Shown here: positions 28,171 through 36,060 of the stretch, piece by piece
Layout of the letters: each line of letters opens with the position of its first letter
Position numbering within the stretch: the stretch's first letter is position 1
The notes under the pieces: generated by a model
Told to the model about the DNA's origin: nothing
The model's database searches: none
Seen by the model: the letters and a program-made list of their open reading frames with translations, nothing else
Translations under genes and position numbers: made by a program
Origin: Pseudooceanicola onchidii
Lineage (GTDB): Bacteria; Pseudomonadota; Alphaproteobacteria; Rhodobacterales; Rhodobacteraceae
Direction: 5' to 3'
Assembly (NCBI RefSeq): GCF_004959925.1
Contig: NZ_SPUW01000001.1
Location: forward strand, 310,001-374,000
DNA: 64,000 bases

Positions 28171-28386
28171 ATGATCACCACACCGCTTCCCGCCAATTCC
28201 AACACCCCGCCCGCGTCCGACGGCACGCCCGTCTGGCCGATGTTCCACCGCCTCCGGCGGGAGTATTTGGAGCAAGATGAAGCAGGCGCCCTGGCCGCCT
28301 CCGGTCGCAAATATCTCGGGGGAGGCGCGGAACGCGCCGGGGGCAGCGCCCCCGCACCCATCCGCAGCGAGGCGCGCCACCCATGA
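28171..28386 (+). CDS. Possible 71-residue ORF bridging urtB and urtC
   Basis: Short open frame with a GGAG sequence 7 bases before ATG 28171, only 3 bases after the urtB stop, and an ATGA overlap with the urtC start. Codons 1-25 are ordinary sequence (ending VWPMFHR); most of the rest is translated palindromic repeat (REYLEQDEAG...GGSAPAPIRS). No family is recognised. It may not make a useful protein; its role could be to carry ribosomes across the repeat and keep urtC coupled to urtB. It may also be fortuitous. Confidence 0.4.
   Translation: MITTPLPANSNTPPASDGTPVWPMFHRLRREYLEQDEAGALAASGRKYLGGGAERAGGSAPAPIRSEARHP
28249..28355. repeat. Dispersed palindromic intergenic repeat, copy 2 (inside urt operon)
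   Basis: Left part CCTCCGGCGGGAGTATTTGG then AGCAAGATGAAG; right part CAAATATCTCGGGGGAGGCG, ending with the GC hairpin GGGGGCAGCGCCCCC. The GAGTATTTG and CAAATATCTC halves are imperfect inverted copies. It lies between urtB and urtC. Confidence 0.75.
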
Positions 28387-29612
28387 GCCGGTCCTTCCTC
28401 CTCCGCAATCCGTCGGTGCTGATCTTCCTCGCGGCCCTGGCGATCTTCACCCTGTCCGTGACGCTTTTGTCCGAGGCCTTCGGGTCCGACGTGATCTCGA
28501 CCTCCTTCGTCAAGACGCTTGGCAAGACGCTGTGCCTGTGCCTCGTGGCGCTGGCGATGGACCTGGTCTGGGGCTACTGCGGGATCCTGTCGCTTGGGCA
28601 TTTCGCCTTCTTCGGGCTGGGCGGCTACATGATCGGCATGTGGCTGATGTATGCGCGCACCGAGCTGATCGTCGCCGACAGCCTTGCCAATGCCGCCATC
28701 CCGCCGACGGACCAGGAGGTCGTCGATGCCATCGGGACCCAGATCTTCGGCGTCGTCGGGTCGTCCGATTTCCCGCCGATCTGGGCCTTTGCGCATTCCC
28801 TGCCGCTGCAGCTGCTCATGGTGCTGCTGGTCCCCGGCCTGCTGGCGCTGGTCTTCGGCTGGCTGGCCTTCCGGTCCCGCGTCACCGGCGTCTACCTGTC
28901 GATCCTGACGCAGGCGATGACGCTGGCCCTGTCGCTTTACCTTTTCCAGAACGAGTCCGGCTTGCGCGGCAACAACGGGCTGTCGGGTCTGCAGAACCTG
29001 CCGGGCGTCACGGCAAGCCAGGCGGTCGTGTCGATCTGGTTTCTCTGGGCCTCGGCCTTCGCGCTCGGGGTCGGCTATGTCGTCTCGGCCTGGGTCGTGT
29101 CGGGCAAGTTCGGGTCGGTCATCCGCGGCATCCGCGATGACGAGGCGCGGGTGCGGTTCCTGGGCTATTCGGTCGAGGGCTACAAGCTCTTCATCTTCAC
29201 CTTCACTGCGATCATCGCCGCCATCGCAGGCGCGCTTTATTATCCGCAGGCCGGCATCATCAACCCCGGAGAGGTCGCGCCGATCGCGTCGATCTACCTG
29301 GCGGTCTGGGTCGCCATCGGGGGCAGGGGGCGCCTCTACGGCGCCGTCATCGGGGCGGCGTTCGTATCGCTGGTGTCGACCTGGTTCACCGGCGGGCAGG
29401 TGCCGTCGGTGCCGCTTGGGTTCTACACCATCGACTGGGTCGACTGGTGGCTGGTGCTGCTGGGCCTGTCGTTCGTGCTGGTCACGCTGCTGGCGCCCAA
29501 GGGGATCGGTGGGCTTTTTGATCTGATCTCGGGGCGGCTGGCCCCGAACCGCCACGGCGCGGACTACGGCCCCGACAAGGGCAGCCTGCAGGAAGAGGAG
29601 GGCCGGGGATGA
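28383..29612 (+). CDS. urtC: Urea ABC transporter permease UrtC
   Basis: Second membrane subunit of the urea transporter (409 residues, LivM-like, about ten helices). Characteristic segments are LVWGYCGILSLGHFAFFGLGGY near residue 60 and GSVIRGIRDDEARVRFLGY near 245. UrtC proteins carry an extended loop after the second helix, present here (residues 95-130). It overlaps a short upstream frame by ATGA and the downstream urtD by 4 bases. Confidence 0.94.
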   Translation: MSRSFLLRNPSVLIFLAALAIFTLSVTLLSEAFGSDVISTSFVKTLGKTLCLCLVALAMDLVWGYCGILSLGHFAFFGLGGYMIGMWLMYARTELIVADSLANAAIPPTDQEVVDAIGTQIFGVVGSSDFPPIWAFAHSLPLQLLMVLLVPGLLALVFGWLAFRSRVTGVYLSILTQAMTLALSLYLFQNESGLRGNNGLSGLQNLPGVTASQAVVSIWFLWASAFALGVGYVVSAWVVSGKFGSVIRGIRDDEARVRFLGYSVEGYKLFIFTFTAIIAAIAGALYYPQAGIINPGEVAPIASIYLAVWVAIGGRGRLYGAVIGAAFVSLVSTWFTGGQVPSVPLGFYTIDWVDWWLVLLGLSFVLVTLLAPKGIGGLFDLISGRLAPNRHGADYGPDKGSLQEEEGRG

Positions 29613-30349
29613 GCAACCTTCTGGAAGTCTCCGGCGTCTCTGTCACCTTTGACGGCTACCGCGCGATCCGCAATCTCAGTTTCCAGATCGGCAGCGCCGA
29701 ACTGCGCGCCATCATCGGGCCGAACGGGGCGGGCAAGACGACGTTCATGGACATCGTCACCGGCAAGACGCGCCCGGATGAGGGACGCGTGACCTGGGGC
29801 GAGCGGTCGATCAACCTGCTCAAGATGAACGAGGCAAGGATCGCACAGGAAGGGATCGGGCGGAAGTTTCAACGTCCCACGGTCTTCGAAGACCAGACCG
29901 TGTTCGCCAACCTGCTGATGGCAGTCCGGAACCCGCGCGGGTCGTTTGCCTGCCTGTTCTACCGGCCGACCGCGAAAGACCGCACCCGGGTCGAGGAGCT
30001 GGCCTCGGAAATCGGGCTGTCCGACGCGCTCAGCCGCAAGTCCGGGGAACTGAGTCACGGCCAGAAGCAATGGCTGGAAATCGGGATGTTGCTGGCGCAG
30101 GAACCGCGCCTTCTGCTGGTCGATGAACCCGCCGCCGGCATGACGCTGGCCGAACGCGAACACACCACCGACCTTCTGAAAGAGGCCGCCAAGACCCGCG
30201 CCGTTGTCGTCGTCGAACATGACATGGAGTTCGTCCGGCGTCTCGATTGCAAGGTTACGGTGCTGCACGAAGGGTCGGTGCTTGCCGAGGGATCGCTGGA
30301 CCACGTGACCGCGAACCCGCAGGTCATCGAAGTTTATCTGGGGCGCTGA
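29609..30349 (+). CDS. urtD: Urea ABC transporter ATP-binding protein UrtD
   Basis: First of two cytoplasmic ATPase subunits (246 residues, LivG-like). Walker A GPNGAGKTT, signature-region LSHGQKQWLEIGM, Walker B LLLVDEPAAGM and the switch histidine in VVVEHDMEF are all intact. The wording 'LSHGQKQWLEIGMLLAQEP' is typical of UrtD. ATGA overlap with urtC implies coupled translation; urtE follows after one base. Confidence 0.95.
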   Translation: MSNLLEVSGVSVTFDGYRAIRNLSFQIGSAELRAIIGPNGAGKTTFMDIVTGKTRPDEGRVTWGERSINLLKMNEARIAQEGIGRKFQRPTVFEDQTVFANLLMAVRNPRGSFACLFYRPTAKDRTRVEELASEIGLSDALSRKSGELSHGQKQWLEIGMLLAQEPRLLLVDEPAAGMTLAEREHTTDLLKEAAKTRAVVVVEHDMEFVRRLDCKVTVLHEGSVLAEGSLDHVTANPQVIEVYLGR

Positions 30350-30350
30350 C

Positions 30351-31046
30351 ATGCTGGAAACCAAGGGCCTGACACTTCACTACGGGCAAAGCCAGATCCT
30401 GCATGGCATCGACCTGAGCGCCGAGACAGGCAAGGTCACCTGCATCATGGGCACGAACGGGGTGGGAAAGACATCGCTTCTGAAGGCGATCTCGGGCACC
30501 CATCCGCGATCGGGCGGCACGATGATGCTGGACGGCGAAGACCTGGGCCGTCTGCCCGCACACAGCCTTGCGCACAAGGGCATCGGCTATGTTCCACAGG
30601 GGCGGATGATCTTTCCGTTGCTGACGGTCGAAGAAAACATGCAGACGGCCTATGCCTGCCTGCCGCGATCGGAACATCATATCCCTGACGAAATCTTCGA
30701 GCTGTTCCCGATCCTGAAGGATTTCCTGCATCGGCGCGGCGGGGACCTGTCGGGCGGCCAGCAGCAACAGCTGGCCATCGCCCGCGCCATGATCACCAAG
30801 CCGAAGCTTTTGCTGCTGGACGAACCGACCGAGGGCATTCAGCCCAATATCATCCAGCAGATCGGCCGCGTGATCGAATACCTGCGCGACAAGGGCGACA
30901 TGGCGATCATCCTCGTCGAACAGTATTTCGAATTCGCCTACGGCCTGGCCGACACCTTCTACGTCATGCGACGCGGAGAGGTCACGACCTCGGGCACCAA
31001 GGCCGAGCTGACCAAGGATCAGCTGATGGCCGAGGTGTCGGTCTGA
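30351..31046 (+). CDS. urtE: Urea ABC transporter ATP-binding protein UrtE
   Basis: Second ATPase subunit (231 residues, LivF-like). Walker A GTNGVGKTS, signature LSGGQQQQLAIARAM, Walker B LLLLDEPTEGIQPNI and switch IILVEQYFEFA are intact; the phrase TEGIQPNIIQQIG is characteristic of UrtE. It ends the urt operon. In many bacteria urease genes follow directly; here the next gene is on the opposite strand, so urease, if present, is elsewhere. Confidence 0.95.
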   Translation: MLETKGLTLHYGQSQILHGIDLSAETGKVTCIMGTNGVGKTSLLKAISGTHPRSGGTMMLDGEDLGRLPAHSLAHKGIGYVPQGRMIFPLLTVEENMQTAYACLPRSEHHIPDEIFELFPILKDFLHRRGGDLSGGQQQQLAIARAMITKPKLLLLDEPTEGIQPNIIQQIGRVIEYLRDKGDMAIILVEQYFEFAYGLADTFYVMRRGEVTTSGTKAELTKDQLMAEVSV

Positions 31047-31049
31047 GGG

Positions 31050-31124
31050 TCAGCCGATCCCGATGAAGCTGAGAATGGCGAGGACGATGACGACAAGTCC
31101 GACGATGTAGATGATGCGGTTCAT
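31050..31124 (-). CDS. 24-residue single-helix membrane peptide
   Basis: Reading the minus strand from ATG 31124 gives a peptide that starts MNRIIYIVGLVVIVLAILSF and ends IGIG: almost entirely one transmembrane helix. It has a strong ribosome-binding site (GTCAGGAG, then 6 bases to ATG). I recall very similar tiny hydrophobic peptides in other Rhodobacterales, but cannot check. Its stop lies 3 bases from the convergent urtE stop. Function unknown. Confidence 0.7.
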   Translation of the reverse strand: MNRIIYIVGLVVIVLAILSFIGIG

Positions 31125-31210
31125 AGGGGTCTCCTGACTTTGTGATGTCAGGACAACGGTCGACGAGGGCATTCGGTTTCACGCGGTCGTTAACCGGCCG
31201 TCCTCGGGTC

Positions 31211-31250
31211 CCCTATCCCGGGGCGTCCGCAGGACGCGGGCAGCGCCCCG
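31211..31250. repeat. Dispersed palindromic repeat, partial copy 3
   Basis: Half copy: CCCCTATCCCGGGGC, a short GTCC-GCA-GGAC hairpin, and GGGCAGCGCCCC. It matches the right arm of the copy at 50.8 kb in order and spacing. It lies just after the dtd stop. Confidence 0.45.
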
Positions 31251-31261
31251 ATCGCGTCGGA

Positions 31262-31699
31262 TCAGACCTCCATCCAGATCGTCACCGGGCCGTCATTCAC
31301 CAGCGACACCTTCATGTCCGCGCCGAAGCGGCCGGTTTCGACCGGCACGCCGAGCCCCTGCAGGGCCTGTGCGAAATGGGTATAGAGCCGGTCTCCATCT
31401 TCGGGCGCGGCGGCCGTGGAGAACCCCGGGCGGTTGCCCGACCGCGTGTCGGCCGACAGGGTGAACTGCGACACGACCAAGGCCGATCCGCCGATATCCA
31501 GGACGGATCTGTTCATCTTGCCCAGGTCGTCCTGAAAGATCCGGCATTTCGAGACCTTGGCGGCCAGTTGCTCCGCGCTGGCCTCTGTATCCCCGCGCAT
31601 GGCGCAGACCAGGATCATCAGGCCGGGGCCGCATTGGCCGATCAGCTCTCCGTCGACGCGCACCTGCGCCTCCGACACCCGTTGCAGCAGCGCGCGCAT
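31262..31699 (-). CDS. dtd: D-aminoacyl-tRNA deacylase
   Basis: Hydrolyses D-aminoacyl-tRNAs (and mischarged glycyl-tRNA-Ala) to protect translation (145 residues, normal length). Family motifs are [15 protein letters not shown] at the start, 'SQFTL' near residue 82 (Ser-Gln-Phe-Thr-Leu active-site loop) and '[11 protein letters not shown]' at the end (the Gly-cisPro equivalent 'NDGPVT'). Its ATG overlaps the upstream nitroreductase stop by one base (TGATG), so it is the last gene of a long minus-strand operon. Confidence 0.95.
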   Translation of the reverse strand: MRALLQRVSEAQVRVDGELIGQCGPGLMILVCAMRGDTEASAEQLAAKVSKCRIFQDDLGKMNRSVLDIGGSALVVSQFTLSADTRSGNRPGFSTAAAPEDGDRLYTHFAQALQGLGVPVETGRFGADMKVSLVNDGPVTIWMEV

Positions 31700-32370
31700 C
31701 AGCCCCGGATCTCCATGATCTCGGGTAGGTCTGCACGGTCGGTCCGGAAGGCGTTCGCCGGGTGGGACGAGTCTTCGTAGCCGAATGTGATCGCGCAAAG
31801 GATCAGCCGATCTTCGGGGATGCCCAGCACCTCGCGCACGACATCCGAATGGAAGGCCACAGCGGCCTGTGGCACCGTCGCCAGCCCCAGGGCCTGCGCC
31901 GCCAGGCAGAAGGCCATCAGGAAACCGCCGCTGTCCAGTGCGCCGTAGGCACCAAGTTCCCGCCCCGAGGTCAGGATCGCCGTATGCGGCGCGCCGAAGA
32001 GGTTGAAGTTCTCCAACGCCTGTTTCGCGGATCCCACCCGGTCGCCCTTTTCGACGCCCACGGCGTCATACAGCTGCCAGCCGCAGGTGCGGCGACGGTC
32101 GCGGTGTGCGCCGGTGTAGGCTTCGGGCCCCGGCACATCGGGGGCCTCGGCGCGGGTGCCGGCGGCCGCCATCAGGGCCTCGCGCAGGCGGTCGGTTTCC
32201 TCGCCCCGGGTCACGATCACCTGCCAGGGCTGGGCATTGCACCACGACGGCGCGCGCCCGGCCGCCGTGACGACCTGGCCGATCAGATCCGCGGGCACCT
32301 CCTGGTCCAGAAAACCCCGGCACGAATGGCGCGCCATCAGCAGGCCCATCAAGGTGTCGTAATCGCTCAT
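31699..32370 (-). CDS. Nitroreductase family protein
   Basis: FMN-dependent NAD(P)H oxidoreductase, 223 residues. The N-terminus [16 protein letters not shown] carries the Arg-x-Ser/Cys-x-Arg FMN-phosphate motif, PSWCNAQPW is the FMN-contact segment, and [24 protein letters not shown] is the typical C-terminal helix pair. The likely start is ATG 32370, one base after the preceding stop, with GGGGATGAG just ahead. The electron acceptor is unknown. Confidence 0.9.
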   Translation of the reverse strand: MSDYDTLMGLLMARHSCRGFLDQEVPADLIGQVVTAAGRAPSWCNAQPWQVIVTRGEETDRLREALMAAAGTRAEAPDVPGPEAYTGAHRDRRRTCGWQLYDAVGVEKGDRVGSAKQALENFNLFGAPHTAILTSGRELGAYGALDSGGFLMAFCLAAQALGLATVPQAAVAFHSDVVREVLGIPEDRLILCAITFGYEDSSHPANAFRTDRADLPEIMEIRG

Positions 32371-32371
32371 C

Positions 32372-33460
32372 TCATCCCCCGTTCTGCGCATAGAAATATC
32401 CGACCACCCCGGCCAGGATGACGCCGGCCACCACCGCCAGCGCGATCTTCCAGGGCGAATAGGGGCGTTCGCCCTGCACCCGCCCGGTGCGGCCGTTGAC
32501 GACGAACCGATAGGTCTTGCCCCGGAACTTGTAGGCGGCCATCCAGACGGGCAGCAGGATATGCTTGAAGGTCACGTCCTTCACGTCCGTCTGGATCCCG
32601 TGAACCCGCTGACGGTCACCGCCGATGTCGAACCGCACGTCGCGGTCGATGGTGCGGTCCATGATCGCGCGCGCCTCGCCATAGCCGTCCTGCAGTTCGA
32701 CCTGGTAGCCCTCGGCGCGGAACCCGGCGAGGTATTCGGGCGCATAGGGCTTCAGTTCGGACAGATCCCAGGGCTCAAGCGCGTCGGTGTATTTCTTCGG
32801 CAGCGACCGCGAGGCCAGCACAAGCACATCGTCGAAGAACCGCGCCACCCGGCCCGACACCGGGGTCCAGCGGATCTTCTGGACCTGCACCTGCGTCGGC
32901 TTGCCATCGCGCATCACCGTTTCGGTGACGTAGTAGACCGTGCCACGCTCGCCGCGGTAGGCGGACTTGGTGTCGGCATCGAAGGTCCAGTAGGGGACAT
33001 AGATCCCGTCCATCTTGCGGCCCTTGCGGGCGTAGTCCTGCAGACCGTTCGGCGCGAACCACAGCCGCCCCAGCCAGGTGACCATCGCATCGCGGGCCTG
33101 TACCTCGGTCAGTGCGAAGGGCAGCACGCCGCGCGGCTTGATATGGCGGTGCGTGCCGGTGTCGGTGACCACGGGCGTCGCGCAGAAGGGGCAGTCGCGG
33201 GCGTGGGTGTCGGCGTCAAATTCGACCTGCGCGCCGCAGTTGGGGCATTGGGAGACGCGCGTTTCCTCGATCTCGGCCTGTGGCAGGCGCGCTTCGATCG
33301 CGGCGCGGAAGTCCAGTTCGGGGATGCTGCCCGCCCACGGCCCCTCTTGTGCCAACGGTTCGGAATGGCCGCAGTGATCGCAGATCAGCTTGCCCTCGGC
33401 GGGGGCAAATCGGTAATCGGCACCGCATTGCGGGCAGGGAAAACGGTGGTCGTCGGTCAT
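32372..33460 (-). CDS. Zinc-ribbon membrane-anchored protein (TFIIB-type zinc finger, YdjG-like)
   Basis: A 362-residue protein with two zinc ribbons at the N-terminus (CPQC...CDHC about residues 9-30 and CPNC...CPFC about 72-93), a middle beta-rich domain (YVPYWTFDADTKSAYRG) and one C-terminal transmembrane helix (KIALAVVAGVILAGVVGYFY). Such proteins are often annotated as helicase-like because of the zinc ribbon, but no helicase motif is present. In Bacillus subtilis a similar zinc-ribbon membrane protein (YdjG) works with an SPFH protein; here an SPFH gene is also two genes upstream. Confidence 0.8.
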   Translation of the reverse strand: MTDDHRFPCPQCGADYRFAPAEGKLICDHCGHSEPLAQEGPWAGSIPELDFRAAIEARLPQAEIEETRVSQCPNCGAQVEFDADTHARDCPFCATPVVTDTGTHRHIKPRGVLPFALTEVQARDAMVTWLGRLWFAPNGLQDYARKGRKMDGIYVPYWTFDADTKSAYRGERGTVYYVTETVMRDGKPTQVQVQKIRWTPVSGRVARFFDDVLVLASRSLPKKYTDALEPWDLSELKPYAPEYLAGFRAEGYQVELQDGYGEARAIMDRTIDRDVRFDIGGDRQRVHGIQTDVKDVTFKHILLPVWMAAYKFRGKTYRFVVNGRTGRVQGERPYSPWKIALAVVAGVILAGVVGYFYAQNGG

Positions 33461-33546
33461 GGCTTATCGATCCTGCCGGGGTGTCGCGGGCGAGGCTAAT
33501 GCGCCGCCCCGCAAAGGGAAACCGCATTTGCGGGCCTGCAGGGGCG

Positions 33547-33930
33547 TCAGCGCCGTTTCACCTGGTGTTCGAAGCTGACCAGCTGCGCGATCTCGCGACA
33601 GGCGGCGGTGGTATAGCGGATGACATGGCAGAACAGCCGCTCGTCCTCCTGCCGGGCGGCGCGGCCCGACACGGAGCCGCTGCGGCCGTGGGTGACGACC
33701 TGGTCGACCTCGATCCGGGTGGGCGGACGGGTTCGGCGCAGAGCACCCAGGATCGCGGCCCGCCCACTGACCGCGCCGCCCGGGCGTTCCCAGACCGCGT
33801 TTTCCGCCAGCAGATCCGGGTCGATCGCGCCCGCGCCCATCAGGGCCAGCGCAACATCCTGCGCGCGGGCGTTCTTGGGGGAATTGCCACAATCGGGTGC
33901 CAGCGACAGCTCCGGCTCCGGGTCGCTCAT
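33547..33930 (-). CDS. NTF2/SnoaL-like small protein
   Basis: A 127-residue protein resembling the NTF2-like cone fold: 'DVALALMGAGAIDPDLLAENAVWERPGG' and 'GRAAILGAL' followed by beta strands. The assignment is weak, from pattern only. It also carries 'DCGNSPKNARAQ' at the N-terminus. Its start overlaps the SPFH gene's stop by ATGA, so it is translated with that gene. Confidence 0.55.
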   Translation of the reverse strand: MSDPEPELSLAPDCGNSPKNARAQDVALALMGAGAIDPDLLAENAVWERPGGAVSGRAAILGALRRTRPPTRIEVDQVVTHGRSGSVSGRAARQEDERLFCHVIRYTTAACREIAQLVSFEHQVKRR

Positions 33931-35075
33931 GCCCCCGGAAGCGGCGGCGGCGGGGGCGGCGGCATGACGGTGAAAAGCTGTGCAAGCTCCATCACGTCCT
34001 CAGCCCGTTTCCAGCCGTCCTGACCGGCGGTCCAGACCAGCGTATCGCGCGTCAGCTCGCCCTCGGTCACCATGCGTCCCAGCCGCGCCTTGGAAAACGG
34101 CCCCTTGGTCACGCCGCCCTCGGCGATGTGCCAGACATGTTCGACGGGCGGCGGTGGCGGGGCAGGGGCCGCAGCAGGGGCCGGCGCTGCCTGAGGCCGC
34201 GCGCCCCAGGGGCCTTGTGCCATCTGACCGCCCAGCTGGTTGGCCATCGCCATGCCCATCCCCATGCCAAGCCCCGCGCCCATGCCGCCATCCCCGCCGG
34301 GGTTCGATGCGGCCTTGGTCATCGCCTCGGCGGCGGAAAACTGGGTGTAGCGCCCCAGATCGCCGACGATCCCCATGGAGGTGCGCTTGTCCAGAACCTC
34401 TTCCACCGCGGGCGGAAGCGAGATGTTCTCGATGTAAAGCTCCGGCAGCTCCATCCCGTAGTCGGCGATGGTCGAGGAGATTTCCTTGGCGACCAGCTTG
34501 CCCAGGTCCGAGGTGTTCGCGGCCATGTCGAGCACCGGGATCCCGGACCCCGCCACCACGCGGCTGAATTCCTGCACGATGATATTGCGCACCTGGAAGC
34601 TGATCTCGTCCATGGTGAATTCGCCGTCCGTGCCGACGATTTCCGTCAGGAAGCGGCCCGGGTCGGTGACGCGGATCGAATAGGTCCCGAAGGCCCGAAG
34701 CCGGACCGGCCCGAATTCGGGATCGCGCGCCATGATCGGGTTCTTGGTGCCCCACTTGAGGTCCGTGAAGCGGGTGGTCGAGACAAAGTAGACCTCGGAC
34801 TTGAAGGGCGACTTGAAGCCGTGATCCCAGTGCTGCAGCGAGGTCATGATCGGCATGTTGTTCGTCTCGAGCATGTAGAGCCCGGGGGTGAACACATCCG
34901 CCAGCTGCCCCTCGTGCACGAAGACGGCCGCCTGTCCTTCGCGGACGGTCAGCTTGGCGCCGTACTTGATTTCATGCCCCTCGCGTTCGAACCGCCAGAC
35001 AAGCGTGTCGCGGGTGTCATCCGTCCAGTGGATGACGTCGATGAACTGTCCGCTCAGGAAATCCAGAATACCCAT
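33927..35075 (-). CDS. SPFH-domain protein with C-terminal GYF_2-like domain
   Basis: A 382-residue SPFH (band-7) family protein of the YdjI/'virion core protein' type. N-terminal MGILDFLSGQFIDVIHW is the typical start; SPFH fold over about 30-250 (TPGLYMLETNNMPI, FGTYSIRVTDPGRFL). A Gly/Met- and Pro-rich linker (265-320) leads to a GYF_2-like domain (GPFSKARLGRMVTEG...LVWTAGQDGW). In Bacillus the relative YdjI recruits PspA to stressed membranes. Here it sits between a DUF2927 lipoprotein gene and the NTF2-like gene. Confidence 0.85.
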   Translation of the reverse strand: MGILDFLSGQFIDVIHWTDDTRDTLVWRFEREGHEIKYGAKLTVREGQAAVFVHEGQLADVFTPGLYMLETNNMPIMTSLQHWDHGFKSPFKSEVYFVSTTRFTDLKWGTKNPIMARDPEFGPVRLRAFGTYSIRVTDPGRFLTEIVGTDGEFTMDEISFQVRNIIVQEFSRVVAGSGIPVLDMAANTSDLGKLVAKEISSTIADYGMELPELYIENISLPPAVEEVLDKRTSMGIVGDLGRYTQFSAAEAMTKAASNPGGDGGMGAGLGMGMGMAMANQLGGQMAQGPWGARPQAAPAPAAAPAPPPPPVEHVWHIAEGGVTKGPFSKARLGRMVTEGELTRDTLVWTAGQDGWKRAEDVMELAQLFTVMPPPPPPPLPGA

Positions 35076-35090
35076 GTCAAAATCCTTCTC

Positions 35091-36041
35091 TCAACTCTCG
35101 CCGCCGACCAGCTCTTCGGCCATGCGGCGCACGATCGGGCGCGCTTCGTCCGCGCTCATCCCGATACGCAGTCTCGGGTCATACAACATCCGCAGCAGCA
35201 TTTCGTCATGCGTGGTCAGCAGCGCAAATTCGTCGTCGTCGTTGAAGATCGACGGGCGCGCGCGGGGGCTGTCGTTGGCCAGCCCCAGACCCTGCGCCAT
35301 TTCCTCGTGATAGCAGCTGCGCCGCACCAGGTCGGGATGTTCGGCACGCACCAGCGCGATCGCGGTGCCGTAGCCTTCGGTCGTGTTGTCCTTGGAAAAG
35401 GCCACGACAAGGCAATGGATCGCCTTGGGCAGCCGTTCGAAGATGCCTAGCGCCGTCGGAGAGATGTCGGGCACGATCTGCCGCACGCGGGTGATCAGCT
35501 CGTCATGGTCGTCCTCGCCCATGACAAGGACGTGGAAATTGCCGCCCGGGCCGACCATGCTGATCGGATGGCGCGTCTGTTCGGCCAGCCGGGCGCTATA
35601 GCCACGGACGATCGCCCGGTCCTGCTGGCGCAGCTCCGCCGGGACCGAGGTGCCGAATTCAAGATCGATGCGCACCGGGTCGGGCCAGCGGCGCAGGCGG
35701 GCGCTTTCGTTGCGGGCCCCGCGCAACCCGCCGCCCCGCACGTATTCGTCGTAGAACACGATCTGTTCGAAATTCTCGGCCAGTTCGCGCGCGGTGAAGG
35801 GCGTATCGGGCCCGCCACCATCGGTGCGCAGAAGACCCTGCGCCAGAAGATCCGCCTGGAACCGGGCATAATACGTTGACAGCGCACGGCTGGCCGACGA
35901 CGGCCCGGCCGGTTCGGCGGGCACGGTCATCGCGGCCGGGCGCACCTGGGGTTTCAGCGAAACCTCAGGTTCGGTCATCTGGCATCCCGCCAGCACCGCC
36001 GCCCCCAGGACCGCGGGCAGGGCCCGCTTCAATGCCGTCAC
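35091..36041 (-). CDS. DUF2927 lipoprotein
   Basis: A 316-residue lipoprotein: signal sequence with lipobox LAGC (Cys about residue 20), then DUF2927 over about 75-300. The conserved 'CYHEEMAQGLGLANDSPRARPSIFNDD' segment is the family hallmark; its HExxQ arrangement resembles a metal-binding helix, but peptidase activity is not established. The start is GTG at 36041, supported by GGCAGGAGG seven bases upstream. It lies 19 bases after telA and 15 before the SPFH gene. Confidence 0.85.
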   Translation of the reverse strand: MTALKRALPAVLGAAVLAGCQMTEPEVSLKPQVRPAAMTVPAEPAGPSSASRALSTYYARFQADLLAQGLLRTDGGGPDTPFTARELAENFEQIVFYDEYVRGGGLRGARNESARLRRWPDPVRIDLEFGTSVPAELRQQDRAIVRGYSARLAEQTRHPISMVGPGGNFHVLVMGEDDHDELITRVRQIVPDISPTALGIFERLPKAIHCLVVAFSKDNTTEGYGTAIALVRAEHPDLVRRSCYHEEMAQGLGLANDSPRARPSIFNDDDEFALLTTHDEMLLRMLYDPRLRIGMSADEARPIVRRMAEELVGGES

Positions 36042-36060
36042 GCCTCGTCCTCCTGCCGTC

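Noticed and set aside
24931-28380. Minus-strand open frame of about 1150 codons opposite urtA-urtB
   Set aside because: No recognisable motif; it runs across two genes and an intergenic hairpin, as expected for a chance frame in high-GC DNA.
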